64,000 nt of DNA from contig NZ_BNAY01000004.1 in NCBI RefSeq assembly GCF_014654365.1, forward strand, positions 558,001 to 622,000. Reading direction: 5' to 3'. The notes beneath the pieces were generated by a model that was given only the letters and a program-made list of their open reading frames with translations, had not been told where the DNA came from and did not search any database. Positions 56,286 through 64,000 of this stretch are shown here, piece after piece. This stretch comes from Amycolatopsis oliviviridis (lineage in GTDB: Bacteria > Actinomycetota > Actinomycetes > Mycobacteriales > Pseudonocardiaceae). A program made the position numbers and the translations under genes. Within the stretch, counting starts at the first letter, position 1; every line of letters starts with the position of its first letter.

Positions 56286-57107
56286 ATGACACTCGCACCT
56301 GAGCAGGTCGACGAATGGACCGTCGGCACCCTCGATCTCGACGCGTACCTCGGCCGGATCGGCCAGGACCGCGCGAAGCCTTCCGCCGCCGCGTTGCGTG
56401 AGCTGGCGAAGGCGCACGTCCTGGCCGTTCCGTTCGAGAACGTCGACGTCGTTTTGGAACAGCACAAGGGGATCGCGCTCGAAGACGTGATCGGCAAGCT
56501 CGTCCGCCGTCAGCGCGGCGGCTACTGCTACGAGCACGGAAGCCTCTTCGCCGCGGCCGCCGAGCAGCTCGGCTACCCCGTGCGCCGCCTGGTTGCGCGA
56601 GTGCAGCCGCAGCGGCCCGGCCCGTACACGCACATGACGCTCGTCATCGAGGCCGACGGCGTCCAGCACCTGGTCGACGTCGGTTTCGGCGCGGGGATGC
56701 TGGTGCCGATGCCGTTGGTCGACGGCGCCGTGGTGGAGCAGGCGGGCTGGCCGCACCGGCTCGTCGCCGACGGCGACTGGTGGCGCTTGCAGAAGCAGGA
56801 GGGCGACGACTGGACCGACTTGCACGCCTTCACGCTCACGCCGATGCACCGGATCGATTACGAGGTCTACCACCACTACACGTCGACGCATCCGCGTTCG
56901 CCGTTCACCGGGCAGCTGGTGATCATGCGCCTGGAGGAGGGGCTCAGCCGCAAGCTGGTCGGCAGCGAGTTCATCGTCGAACGCCCGGACGGGACCAAGG
57001 AGACCACGCCGGTCCCGGCCGAGCGGCTCGACGCGACGCTGCGCGAGCTGGACGTCGTCCTCACCGAGGACGAACTCGCGAAGCTCCTGAAGATCTACCC
57101 GGGCTGA
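56286..57107 (+). CDS. nat: arylamine N-acetyltransferase
   Basis: A 273-aa enzyme that transfers acetyl groups from acetyl-CoA to arylamines or hydrazines. The catalytic triad is visible: Cys81 in RQRGGYCYE, His116 in PYTHMTL, Asp131 in HLVDVGFG. The length and three-domain layout are standard. In actinomycetes NATs also acylate amide synthase steps in ansamycin biosynthesis, but no such cluster is seen here. ATG 56286, 40 bases past the peptidase remnant. Confidence 0.93.
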   Translation: MTLAPEQVDEWTVGTLDLDAYLGRIGQDRAKPSAAALRELAKAHVLAVPFENVDVVLEQHKGIALEDVIGKLVRRQRGGYCYEHGSLFAAAAEQLGYPVRRLVARVQPQRPGPYTHMTLVIEADGVQHLVDVGFGAGMLVPMPLVDGAVVEQAGWPHRLVADGDWWRLQKQEGDDWTDLHAFTLTPMHRIDYEVYHHYTSTHPRSPFTGQLVIMRLEEGLSRKLVGSEFIVERPDGTKETTPVPAERLDATLRELDVVLTEDELAKLLKIYPG

Positions 57108-57111
57108 GGGT

Positions 57112-57411
57112 TTAGAGCTCGAACTCGGCGCGCTTGTCCTCTGGGACGAGATCCTCGTACTCGCGGTGCTTCGCGATGTACGAGCGCACGTACGGGCAGT
57201 AGGGCAGGACGGACTTGCCCTGCGACCGGACGTCGTCGAGCGCGGCGGTGACGAGCTTGCCCGCCAGGCCCTGGCCGGCGAAGTCGTCCGAGATCTCGGT
57301 GTGCAGGAACAGGACCGCGTCTCCTCGGGTGCGGGTATCCACGAACCCGGCGGTCTTCCCGTCCACGACGATGTCGTAGCGGTTTTCCCCGGCTTTGATC
57401 TCGACACTCAT
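57112..57411 (-). CDS. YjdJ-type GNAT acetyltransferase
   Basis: A 99-aa mini-GNAT of the acetyltransf_CG type: YDIVVDGKTAGFVDTRTRGDAVLFLHTEISDDFAGQGLAGKLVTAALDD with the acetyl-CoA loop GQGLAGKL, and the end segment PYCPYVRSYIAKHREYEDLVP. The Cys in PYCPYV is conserved in the family. It overlaps the GGDEF-EAL gene by 4 bp (ATGA) and is the second gene of that operon, a link of unknown meaning. Its substrate is unknown. Confidence 0.9.
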   Translation of the reverse strand: MSVEIKAGENRYDIVVDGKTAGFVDTRTRGDAVLFLHTEISDDFAGQGLAGKLVTAALDDVRSQGKSVLPYCPYVRSYIAKHREYEDLVPEDKRAEFEL

Positions 57412-60185
57412 TCAACGGCTCCGAAAAGTTCGTCCGGAGGCGCGGGGCGACCCAGGTGGAAGCCCTGCGCCTGGTCACAGCGCAGCTCACGCAGGACCGC
57501 GAGCTGCTCTTCGTCTTCGACGCCTTCGGCGACGACGATCAGGTCGACGGCGTGCGCCATCGCGATGATGCTCTTGACGATCGCGGCCGCGTCGCGCGAT
57601 TCCGCGATGCCGGTGACGAAGGTGCGGTCGATCTTGAGCGTGTCCAGCGGGAGCCGTTGCAGCTGCGCGAGCGACGAATAGCCGGTGCCGAAGTCGTCGA
57701 TCGCCAGCGAGACACCGAGATCGCGCAGCGACGCCAGGACTTCGGCGGCCGCGGCCTGGTCCCGCATCAGCGCGCTCTCGGTGACCTCCAAGGTCAGCGC
57801 GTGCGGCGGGAGCCCGGTCGTCCTCAGCGCGTCCTGCACCGTGGGCACCAGATGCGGGTCGTCCAGCTGCCGGGCGGACAGGTTGACCTTGAGGTTCAGG
57901 TCGATGCCGAGCTGGTCGCGCCGCCGGGCGATCTCGCGCGTGGTCGTGCGCAGGACGTGCTTGCCGATCAGGTTGATCAGATCGCTTTCCTCGGCCAGCG
58001 GGATGAACTCGGCGGGCGAGATCGTGCCGTGCGCCGGATGTTTCCAGCGCAGCAACGCCTCCACGGCGACCATCTCACCGGATTCGATGTCCACGACGGG
58101 CTGGTAGGCGGTCCAGAGTTCCTCGTTCTGCAGGGCGTCGCGCAGGTCCTGTTCCATGCGGAGCCGCCGCTGCATCCGCTCGCGCAGCTCGACGTCGAAG
58201 AACTCGTACCGTGCCCGGCCGAGCGTTTTCGCCTGGTACATCGCGACATCCGCGTCCCGCAGCAGATCTTCGGCGGTCCGGGTGTCGTCGTTGGCCGCGG
58301 TGACGATGCCGATGCTGGCGTCGATGTGCAGCTGCCTGCCGTTGACCGTGATCGGTTCGGTCAGCGCCTCGCGCAGATGCTCGGCGAGTGCCTTGATCTC
58401 GTCCGGTTCGGTGATCTCCGCGGTGACGACGACGAATTCGTCGCCGCCGAGCCTGCCGACGAGGTCGCTCTCGCCGATTCCCCGGCGCAGTCGTTCGCCC
58501 GCGATGCGGAGCACCTTGTCGCCGACGGAATGCCCGAGGGAATCGTTGATCACCTTGAACTTGTCGAGGTCGATGAACAGCAGCGTGGTCAGCTCGGCGC
58601 GGCCGGCACCCGACAGCGCCTCGGCGAGGCTGTCGAGGACCAGCGTCCGGTTCGCGAGTTCGGTGAGCGGGTCGTGCGTCGCCTCGTGGGCGAGCCGCTC
58701 GCCGATGGCGCGGCGTTCGGTGATGTCGGTGAACGAGGTGACCACGGCCATGGCCGACGGGTCTTCCGGCGTCAGCAGCCGTGAGGTCAGCGAGATCCAG
58801 ACGTCGCCGCCGTCGGGCCTCCGCAGCCGCAGCACGAGCCCGGTCTGCGTGACCCGCGTGCGCCTGGTCACCACCGACGGGATCCGTGCGGGCGGGATGC
58901 GGCCTTGCTCGTCGAACAGTTCCAGTGTCACGCACGGGACGCCGATGAGGTCGTCGTGGTCGATGCCGATGATCCGGCACGCCGCCGGGTTGGCCGATTC
59001 GATGAGGCCGCCGGGCCCGACCACGACCACGCCTTCGTCGAGCGAAGCGACCACCGTGCTGTAGTGCTGTTCGGCCCGTCGCCGGGCCGTTTCGTCGGCG
59101 CAGACCAGCACGAAGCCGTCGGCCATCTCCGCGGCCGAGATGCGGATGGCCAGTGTCGAACCGTTGCGATGACGGTGCGTCGTCCGCAGGACGCCACCCC
59201 TGCGCAGCACGGTTTCCGGGTCGAGCGCGGCACCGACGAGGTCGCTCACCGTGCCGCCGATCGCTTCGCCCGCCGTCCAGCCGTAGACGTTCTCCGCGGC
59301 GGGGTTCCAGCTGGTCACCATGCCCGTGCCGTTGGTCGCGATGATCGCGTCGCTGACGTGGCTGATCAGCGCGGCCTGGTAGCGCAGCGTCGCTTCGGCG
59401 GCCTTCTGCGCGCTGATGTCGCGCATGATGACCTGGAACGCGGGCCTGCCCTCCCAGGTCGTGCGCACCGAGATGCTCTGGACCAGGTATTTCGTGCCGT
59501 CGAGGCGGAGCATGACGGTGTCGGCGGGATCGGTCGACGCGCCCTGGCGGTGCAGCGACGCGATCCTGTCCAGCAGGGCCGGGAGCGATTCTTCGGCGAC
59601 GAAGTCCATGATCGGCCGCCCGATCAGCTCGGCGGTCGAGGACGCACCGAGCGCGGAGACGGCCGCCCGGTTCACGTACGTGACGATGCCGGCTTCGTGG
59701 ACGCAGACCGCGTCGGGACTCAGCTCCACCAAAAGCCGGTAACGGTCAGTGAGATCTTCGAGAGCTTGCCGGTTCTCGTGGACGTCGGTCACGTCGGTGG
59801 CGATCCCGAGCAGTCCCGTCGAGCCGTTGTCGTCACCGATGGTGCGGGCGCGCAGGCGGACCCAGCGAAGCTCGCCCGCCGGGTTCCGGAACGACTGCTC
59901 GAGTTCGAACTCGCGCCAAGGCGGGGAAGTGCGGGTGCCGGAGGTCAGCGGGGCCACCAGATCGGCGAGCCGGGATTCGGTCTCGGCTTCGGTGAGCACA
60001 CCGCCACCCAGCAGGTTCTCCAGCCCGGGCAGCCAGGACAGCTTCTCGCTCTCGAAGTCGTACGACCAGATGGCGGCGTCGTCGCCCGCGAGGCCGAGAT
60101 CGCCGAGCGGCTCGTTTCCGAGCGGCGCGCCTGTCGGACGACCGGAATTCCCGGCTCCCGGCACGGCGAGGGCGTCAGCCTCCAT
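57408..60185 (-). CDS. PAS(4)-GGDEF-EAL cyclic-di-GMP signalling protein
   Basis: A 925-aa cytoplasmic protein with no membrane helix. Four PAS sensor domains (about 35-140, 145-260, 265-370, 375-490) are followed by a GGDEF diguanylate cyclase domain (495-655; GRLGGDEFVVV near 580, all catalytic residues) and an EAL phosphodiesterase domain (670-915; EALLRWKHP near 705, with DDFGTGYSS). Both halves look active, so it may make or degrade c-di-GMP depending on the PAS input (redox, oxygen or ligand). It controls development in actinomycetes generally through this messenger. It is co-translated with the GNAT gene downstream. Confidence 0.94.
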   Translation of the reverse strand: MEADALAVPGAGNSGRPTGAPLGNEPLGDLGLAGDDAAIWSYDFESEKLSWLPGLENLLGGGVLTEAETESRLADLVAPLTSGTRTSPPWREFELEQSFRNPAGELRWVRLRARTIGDDNGSTGLLGIATDVTDVHENRQALEDLTDRYRLLVELSPDAVCVHEAGIVTYVNRAAVSALGASSTAELIGRPIMDFVAEESLPALLDRIASLHRQGASTDPADTVMLRLDGTKYLVQSISVRTTWEGRPAFQVIMRDISAQKAAEATLRYQAALISHVSDAIIATNGTGMVTSWNPAAENVYGWTAGEAIGGTVSDLVGAALDPETVLRRGGVLRTTHRHRNGSTLAIRISAAEMADGFVLVCADETARRRAEQHYSTVVASLDEGVVVVGPGGLIESANPAACRIIGIDHDDLIGVPCVTLELFDEQGRIPPARIPSVVTRRTRVTQTGLVLRLRRPDGGDVWISLTSRLLTPEDPSAMAVVTSFTDITERRAIGERLAHEATHDPLTELANRTLVLDSLAEALSGAGRAELTTLLFIDLDKFKVINDSLGHSVGDKVLRIAGERLRRGIGESDLVGRLGGDEFVVVTAEITEPDEIKALAEHLREALTEPITVNGRQLHIDASIGIVTAANDDTRTAEDLLRDADVAMYQAKTLGRARYEFFDVELRERMQRRLRMEQDLRDALQNEELWTAYQPVVDIESGEMVAVEALLRWKHPAHGTISPAEFIPLAEESDLINLIGKHVLRTTTREIARRRDQLGIDLNLKVNLSARQLDDPHLVPTVQDALRTTGLPPHALTLEVTESALMRDQAAAAEVLASLRDLGVSLAIDDFGTGYSSLAQLQRLPLDTLKIDRTFVTGIAESRDAAAIVKSIIAMAHAVDLIVVAEGVEDEEQLAVLRELRCDQAQGFHLGRPAPPDELFGAVE

Positions 60186-60432
60186 GATCCGTCCGAACCC
60201 CCTCTACCGGTACTGGCACCGTCGATTACACCACCCGCGAAGGGCGCTGTATACGCGAACCGAAGGTGGGCGGCCGCAGATATGCACGAAAGCATATGAA
60301 TACACACTGTGTGACCGGCATGCGCTAACGTGTTCCATCGGGTGAATAATTTTTGGTTAACTTCACCCATTCGGCGGTGAGTTGCGGTAAAACTACTGTT
60401 CGCTCGTTCCCGGGTGCGAAAGGTCTCAGCTG

Positions 60433-60960
60433 GTGGATGACGACGACGTTTCGGTCGCCGACCTGCTCATTCGCGAGGGCTGGGACGACCACGAGGAGTC
60501 ACGGGCAAAGTCACGCTGGAGAGTTATCGCGGTGGTGATCGCCGTGGTCGTCGCCTGCGGCGCGGCCGGTGTTCTCGTCGGGTTCGATTCGGATCCCGAG
60601 CAGAACGCCCAGCCGAACAACATGAGCGTCATCGAGATGCCGAAGCGGCCCTCGGAGAACAGGGGCGCCGACGCGACTTCGGCGGTCCCGTCCACTGAGA
60701 CGGTCGAAACCGGCGAAGGCGGGACTTCCTCGCAGCCCAGCAAAACAACGTCGTCGAGCCGACGCACGTCGAGTTCGGTCGCGTCGACGTCCGACACCCC
60801 GGACGAACCGACGACGACACCGACTTCGCACGAGCCTGCCGACCCGCCGAAGCCGACCGGGTCGACGGGCGCCCCGCAGCCACCCAACCCGACCCCGCCG
60901 CCGCCCTCGACGACTCCGACCGAGGAGTGCAACCTGTGGCCCAAGTGGCTGTGGTGCTAG
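60433..60960 (+). CDS. single-pass membrane protein with Ser/Thr/Pro-rich exterior
   Basis: A 175-aa protein: 33 acidic cytoplasmic residues (DDDDVSVADLLIREGWDDHEE), a membrane helix (about 34-56; VIAVVIAVVVACGAAGVLVGF), and a 115-residue Ser/Thr/Pro-rich outside region ending CNLWPKWLWC. The final Trp/Cys-rich hexapeptide, with the two Cys likely forming a loop, is unusual. The GTG start follows AAAGG. The LLxREGW segment resembles N-termini of other actinomycete membrane proteins. Function unknown; divergent from the GGDEF-EAL gene, convergent with the permease gene. Confidence 0.7.
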   Translation: MDDDDVSVADLLIREGWDDHEESRAKSRWRVIAVVIAVVVACGAAGVLVGFDSDPEQNAQPNNMSVIEMPKRPSENRGADATSAVPSTETVETGEGGTSSQPSKTTSSSRRTSSSVASTSDTPDEPTTTPTSHEPADPPKPTGSTGAPQPPNPTPPPPSTTPTEECNLWPKWLWC

Positions 60961-60970
60961 AGATCGAGGG

Positions 60971-62320
60971 TTAGGGCGCCTGCAGGAGATCCGGCTCCCG
61001 GCGCTTGCCGAGGTGGTTGAACAGCAGGTTGAGGGTGAAGGCGACGATCGCGGCGACCGTGATCGGGCTGCCGCAGACGGTCTGCAGCCACGACGGGAAA
61101 TGCTGGAAGAAGATCGAGTTCCCGAACTGGTTCGTCGAAAACGCGGGCAGCAGGCCGACGCCGAACGACACCGCGACGATGAAGGTGTTGTGGTTGCCGG
61201 AGAACTCCACCTTCTTCAGGTTCTGCACGCCGACCGCGGCGACCATCGCGAACATGACCACCGCGACCGCGCCGATCACCGGTTCCGGCACGGCCGCGAC
61301 GAAGGCGCCGACCTTCGGCACCAGGCCCATCAGCACGAGCAGGCCGCCCGCCGTCGCGACCACCCAGCGGCTGCGCACCCCGGTCATCTGCACGAGGCCG
61401 ACGTTCTGCGCGAAAGCCGTGTCCGGGAACGAGTTCATCGCGCCGCCGAGGATGGCCGAGAGGCCGTCGGTGGCGAGACCGCGCGCGAGGTCGGAGTCGG
61501 TCGCCGGCCGTCCGGTGATCTCGCCGACCGCGACCAGGTCCGCGGTGGATTCGGTGTAGGTCACCAGCATCACGACGCACATCGAGAGCACGGCCGCGAT
61601 CGGGAAGGTCGGCGGGCCGAAGTGGAACGGCGACGCGAGACCGAACCAGCCGGCGTCGGCGATGCCCTGGAAGCTCACCAGGCCCATCGGGACGGCCGCG
61701 GCGAGGCCGATCACCAGCGCCAGCAGCGGGCCGATCTGGTTCGCGAACCCGCGCAGGACCCGTGTGAACAGGATGATCACCGCGATCACGCCGAACGCGA
61801 GCGCGAGGTTGGCGGGCTTCGCGTAGTCCGGCGACGTCGTGTCGTGGCCGGCGATCAGGCCGACGCCGGGGCCGATGAGCGAGATGCCGATGACTACGAG
61901 CAGCGTGCCCGAGACCAGCGGCGGGAAGAACCGGATCATCTTCGCGAACGGCTTCGCGATGAGCAGGCCGAACACACCCGACGCGATCATCGCGCCGTAG
62001 ACGGCCTGCATGCCGTACTGGGAAGCGATCATGATCATCGGGTTGACCACGGTGAACGTCGCGCCCGCCACCACCGGCAGCCGGATCCCGAAGAGCCGCC
62101 CGATCCCGATCGCCTGGATGAGCGTCGCGATCCCCGCGACCAGCAGATCCGCGTTGACCAGCAACGCGATCGTCGCCGCGTCGAGTTTCAGCGCGCTGCC
62201 CACGACGAGCGGGACGGCCACCGAGCCCGCGTACATGATCGTCATGTGCTGCAGGCCGAGCAAGGTCAGCTTCGGCAGCGGCGGGCGGGCGTCGACCGGG
62301 TGGACGTCGGGCCGGCTCAT
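60971..62320 (-). CDS. NCS2 family uracil/xanthine permease
   Basis: A 449-aa nucleobase:cation symporter with about 14 hydrophobic segments. The family marks are QHMTIMYAGSVAVPLV in the first part, GVGLIAG and YTESTADLVAVGEITGRP before the second half, then GAMNSFPDTAFAQNVGLVQMTGVRSRWVV. The subgroup is that of uric acid/xanthine permeases (PbuX/UraA side). It brings purines or uracil into the cell with H+ or Na+. It is divergent from the FAD reductase gene. Confidence 0.92.
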   Translation of the reverse strand: MSRPDVHPVDARPPLPKLTLLGLQHMTIMYAGSVAVPLVVGSALKLDAATIALLVNADLLVAGIATLIQAIGIGRLFGIRLPVVAGATFTVVNPMIMIASQYGMQAVYGAMIASGVFGLLIAKPFAKMIRFFPPLVSGTLLVVIGISLIGPGVGLIAGHDTTSPDYAKPANLALAFGVIAVIILFTRVLRGFANQIGPLLALVIGLAAAVPMGLVSFQGIADAGWFGLASPFHFGPPTFPIAAVLSMCVVMLVTYTESTADLVAVGEITGRPATDSDLARGLATDGLSAILGGAMNSFPDTAFAQNVGLVQMTGVRSRWVVATAGGLLVLMGLVPKVGAFVAAVPEPVIGAVAVVMFAMVAAVGVQNLKKVEFSGNHNTFIVAVSFGVGLLPAFSTNQFGNSIFFQHFPSWLQTVCGSPITVAAIVAFTLNLLFNHLGKRREPDLLQAP

Positions 62321-62456
62321 GCGATCCCCTCCTCACGTGCGGGAACACCAGTGGACTCGTCGGGCATGACCGTAGCGCTTCACCCGCGTGAGGATCACGT
62401 GTCGAAATCCCCGGAGCTGTGTTGAATGGACACCGGGCACAACGGAAGGAGCGCCG

Positions 62457-63671
62457 ATGGAGACCGTCCTCGTAGTAGGGGCCGGGCAGAGCGGGTTCGG
62501 AGTGGCGACCTCGCTGCGGGACAAGGGGTTCGACGGGCGGGTGCTGCTCATCGGCGACGAACCCGGGCTGCCGTATCAACGACCTCCGTTGTCGAAGGGC
62601 TATCTCGCCGGGACCGCGGGGGACGCCCAGCTGCGTCTGCGGCCTGAGGACTTCTTCGCGGAGAAGAGCATCGAGCTGATCCCCGGCCGGGTCGCGTCGG
62701 TGGATCGCGATGGCGCGAAGGTGGTTCTCGAGGACGGGAGCGCCCACGGGTACGACCATCTCGTGCTGGCGACGGGAGCGGTCAACCGCGTACTGCCGGT
62801 TCCCGGGTCCACTTTGGACGGTGTGTTCACCTTGCGCACCAAGGACGAAGCCGACGTCCTGCGTTCCGCCCTGGAAAGCGCGGAGAACGTGGTCGTGGTC
62901 GGGGGCGGGTTCATCGGGCTGGAGTTCGCCGCGCACGCCGGGCGGCCCGTGACGATCGTCGAGGCGCAGGACAGGCTGATGGCCCGCGTCGCGACTCCAG
63001 AGGTCTCGGCGTACTTCGCCGCTCTGCACGAGGGAGCCGGGCACACGATCCTGGTCGGCAAGGGGGTCGCCGCGCTGCGCGGCGAGGGCCGGGTGACCGA
63101 GGTCGAACTGAGCGACGGCAGCCTGCTGCCCGCCGATCTGGTGCTGGTCGGGGTCGGCGTGGAACCGAGGACGCGGCTCGCCGAGGAGGCCGGGCTCGCC
63201 GTGGCGAACGGTGTCGTCGTCGACGAACACCTGCGCACGAGCGATCCGAAGATCTCGGCGGTCGGGGACTGCGCGAACTTCCCCTGCGTCCAGGCGGGGA
63301 CGGCGACGCGGCTGGAGTCGGTGCAGAACGCCGTCGACCAGGCGCGGGCGGCGGCCGCCGTCATCACCGGCGAACCCGCGCCCTATGACAGCCTGCCGTG
63401 GTTCTGGACCGATCAGCTCGGCGCGAAACTGCAGATCGCCGGGATTCTGACCGGGGCGGAGAAGACCATCGTGACCGGGGATCGGGAGGGCGGGAAGTTC
63501 TCGGTGCTCTCGTTCCGGGACGGCGTGCTGGCCGGGGTCGAGTCGGTGAACCGGCCACCGGACCACATCGCCGCGCGACGGTTGTTCGCCGCGGATCCGG
63601 CGCCGCGGTTCGAGACGCTGGAGGCCAACGGCTTCGATCTCAAGGCCACCTTTGCGTCAACCCGTGGTTGA
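62457..63671 (+). CDS. FAD-dependent ferredoxin/rubredoxin reductase-like oxidoreductase
   Basis: A 404-aa flavoprotein of the rhodocoxin/putidaredoxin reductase type. FAD site VVGAGQSGFG at 7-15, NAD(P)H site VVVGGGFIGLEFAAH near 146, the second FAD site ISAVGDCANFP near 265, and a reductase C-terminal domain (about 315-400). It passes electrons from NADH to a ferredoxin serving a P450 or oxygenase; no such partner is in the window. ATG 62457 follows AAGGAG. The stop overlaps the upstream operator of the next gene. Confidence 0.9.
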   Translation: METVLVVGAGQSGFGVATSLRDKGFDGRVLLIGDEPGLPYQRPPLSKGYLAGTAGDAQLRLRPEDFFAEKSIELIPGRVASVDRDGAKVVLEDGSAHGYDHLVLATGAVNRVLPVPGSTLDGVFTLRTKDEADVLRSALESAENVVVVGGGFIGLEFAAHAGRPVTIVEAQDRLMARVATPEVSAYFAALHEGAGHTILVGKGVAALRGEGRVTEVELSDGSLLPADLVLVGVGVEPRTRLAEEAGLAVANGVVVDEHLRTSDPKISAVGDCANFPCVQAGTATRLESVQNAVDQARAAAAVITGEPAPYDSLPWFWTDQLGAKLQIAGILTGAEKTIVTGDREGGKFSVLSFRDGVLAGVESVNRPPDHIAARRLFAADPAPRFETLEANGFDLKATFASTRG

Positions 63672-63700
63672 CGATTGGAGGCCGTCAACCTAGAGTTGAC
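63656..63700 (+). promoter_or_regulatory. leaderless promoter with two matching palindromic operators
   Basis: GTCAAC-ccgtg-GTTGAC (63656-63672) and GTCAAC-ctaga-GTTGAC (63684-63700) are two palindromes of the same 6-5-6 format, with starts 28 bp apart. They overlap a promoter with -35 TTGACG (63668-63673), a 17-bp spacer and -10 TAGAGT (63691-63696); +1 would be A63704, the start codon itself. A dimeric repressor binding both sites would block the promoter fully. Confidence 0.8.
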
Positions 63701-63703
63701 GCT

Positions 63704-64000
63704 ATGACCACTCCAGTTCGTCTCGACGACCTCATCTCCCACATCAAGCAGCAGCATCCCGACGGTGACGTGCTCGGCCAGCTGTCCGACGCGGTCTTCC
63801 TCGGCGAGCACCTGGGCGAAGTGGCCGACCATCTGATCGGCCACTTCGTCGACCAGGCGCGGCGCTCCGGCGCCTCTTGGACCGAAATCGGCAAGAACAT
63901 GGGGGTGTCCAAGCAGGCCGCTCAGAAACGTTTCGTCGAATCCAGCGGCTCTTCGCTCGAAGACCTGGTGAAGGTGTTCAGCCGCTACACCGACCGCGCG
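63704..64000 (+). CDS. Clp N-terminal-domain protein (partial, runs off the window)
   Basis: The first 99 residues of a gene that continues past the window. The sequence has VFLGEHLGEVADHLIGHFVDQARRSGASWTEIGKNMGVSKQAAQKRFV, a helix-turn-helix, before the expected Clp-N (ClpC amino-terminal) repeat region (DLVKVFSRYTDRA). Proteins combining an HTH with a Clp-N domain are known in actinomycetes, and a role in stress control is inferred. The mRNA appears leaderless and controlled by two palindromes just upstream, possibly autoregulation by the HTH. Confidence 0.75.
   Translation, partial: MTTPVRLDDLISHIKQQHPDGDVLGQLSDAVFLGEHLGEVADHLIGHFVDQARRSGASWTEIGKNMGVSKQAAQKRFVESSGSSLEDLVKVFSRYTDRA

Noticed and set aside
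60957..63566. 869-aa minus-strand frame covering the FAD reductase and permease
   Set aside because: The real genes are the permease in another minus-strand frame and the plus-strand reductase; this is a shadow frame without motifs.
1..64000. CRISPR array
   Set aside because: No set of regularly spaced direct repeats was found anywhere in the window.

Overview
The window is high-GC DNA with many GTG/TTG starts from an actinomycete. It carries a pknG/glnX/glnH locus, ESX-type secretion genes, a class III lanthipeptide cluster and an actinomycete integrative element (AICE). Together these point to Pseudonocardiaceae, most likely Amycolatopsis; this is inferred from gene content, not from a search.

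Layout. 1-9 kb: a secreted lipase, a GNAT acetyltransferase, an intact NarL/DesK-type two-component pair, a secreted esterase, a MerR regulator divergent from an SDR oxidoreductase with a textbook MerR promoter, an F420-type PPOX protein, an orphan MCE protein and two small membrane proteins. 9.4-15.6 kb: a compact class III lanthipeptide cluster of LanKC synthetase, a 47-aa SapB-like precursor, a hairpin behind the precursor and two ABC half-exporters. 15.6-24 kb: a thioesterase, a hydroxyacid-oxoacid transhydrogenase and a divergent TPP enzyme, a cold-shock gene with a structured leader, an AcoX-like and an AcoR-like gene, and a decayed two-component system. 24-32.7 kb: glnX-glnH and pknG, the amino-acid sensing module known from mycobacteria, with an oppositely oriented ESX-type island (EspG-like, WXG-like, DUF3558 lipoprotein, PPE-like) between them. 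32.7-40.4 kb: a thioesterase/MFS pair, a sigma-factor trio, a lipoprotein L,D-transpeptidase, a second cold-shock gene sharing the leader element of the first, and small hypothetical genes.

40.5-50.9 kb: tRNA-Glu, tRNA-Asp and tRNA-Phe. A 10-kb AICE is integrated in the 3' half of tRNA-Phe between 50-bp direct repeats. It encodes a tyrosine integrase, excisionase, RepSA-like HUH initiator, FtsK-like translocase, a small zinc-ribbon protein, small AICE proteins, a Nudix protein plus regulator, and two cargo genes (HD hydrolase and DUF4145). 51-64 kb: a secreted repeat protein, a MacA/MacB-type ABC system, a decayed peptidase gene, arylamine N-acetyltransferase, a four-PAS GGDEF-EAL protein, a uracil/xanthine permease, a FAD-dependent reductase, and the start of a Clp-N-domain gene under a leaderless promoter covered by two identical-format palindromes.

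The least ordinary signals are the shared cold-shock leader, the doubly operated Clp-N promoter, the 19-bp-spacer MerR promoter, the AICE with its substitute tRNA terminator and undescribed cargo, a recurrent TCCACTGTGGA palindrome inside and between genes, and two visibly decaying genes or operons.
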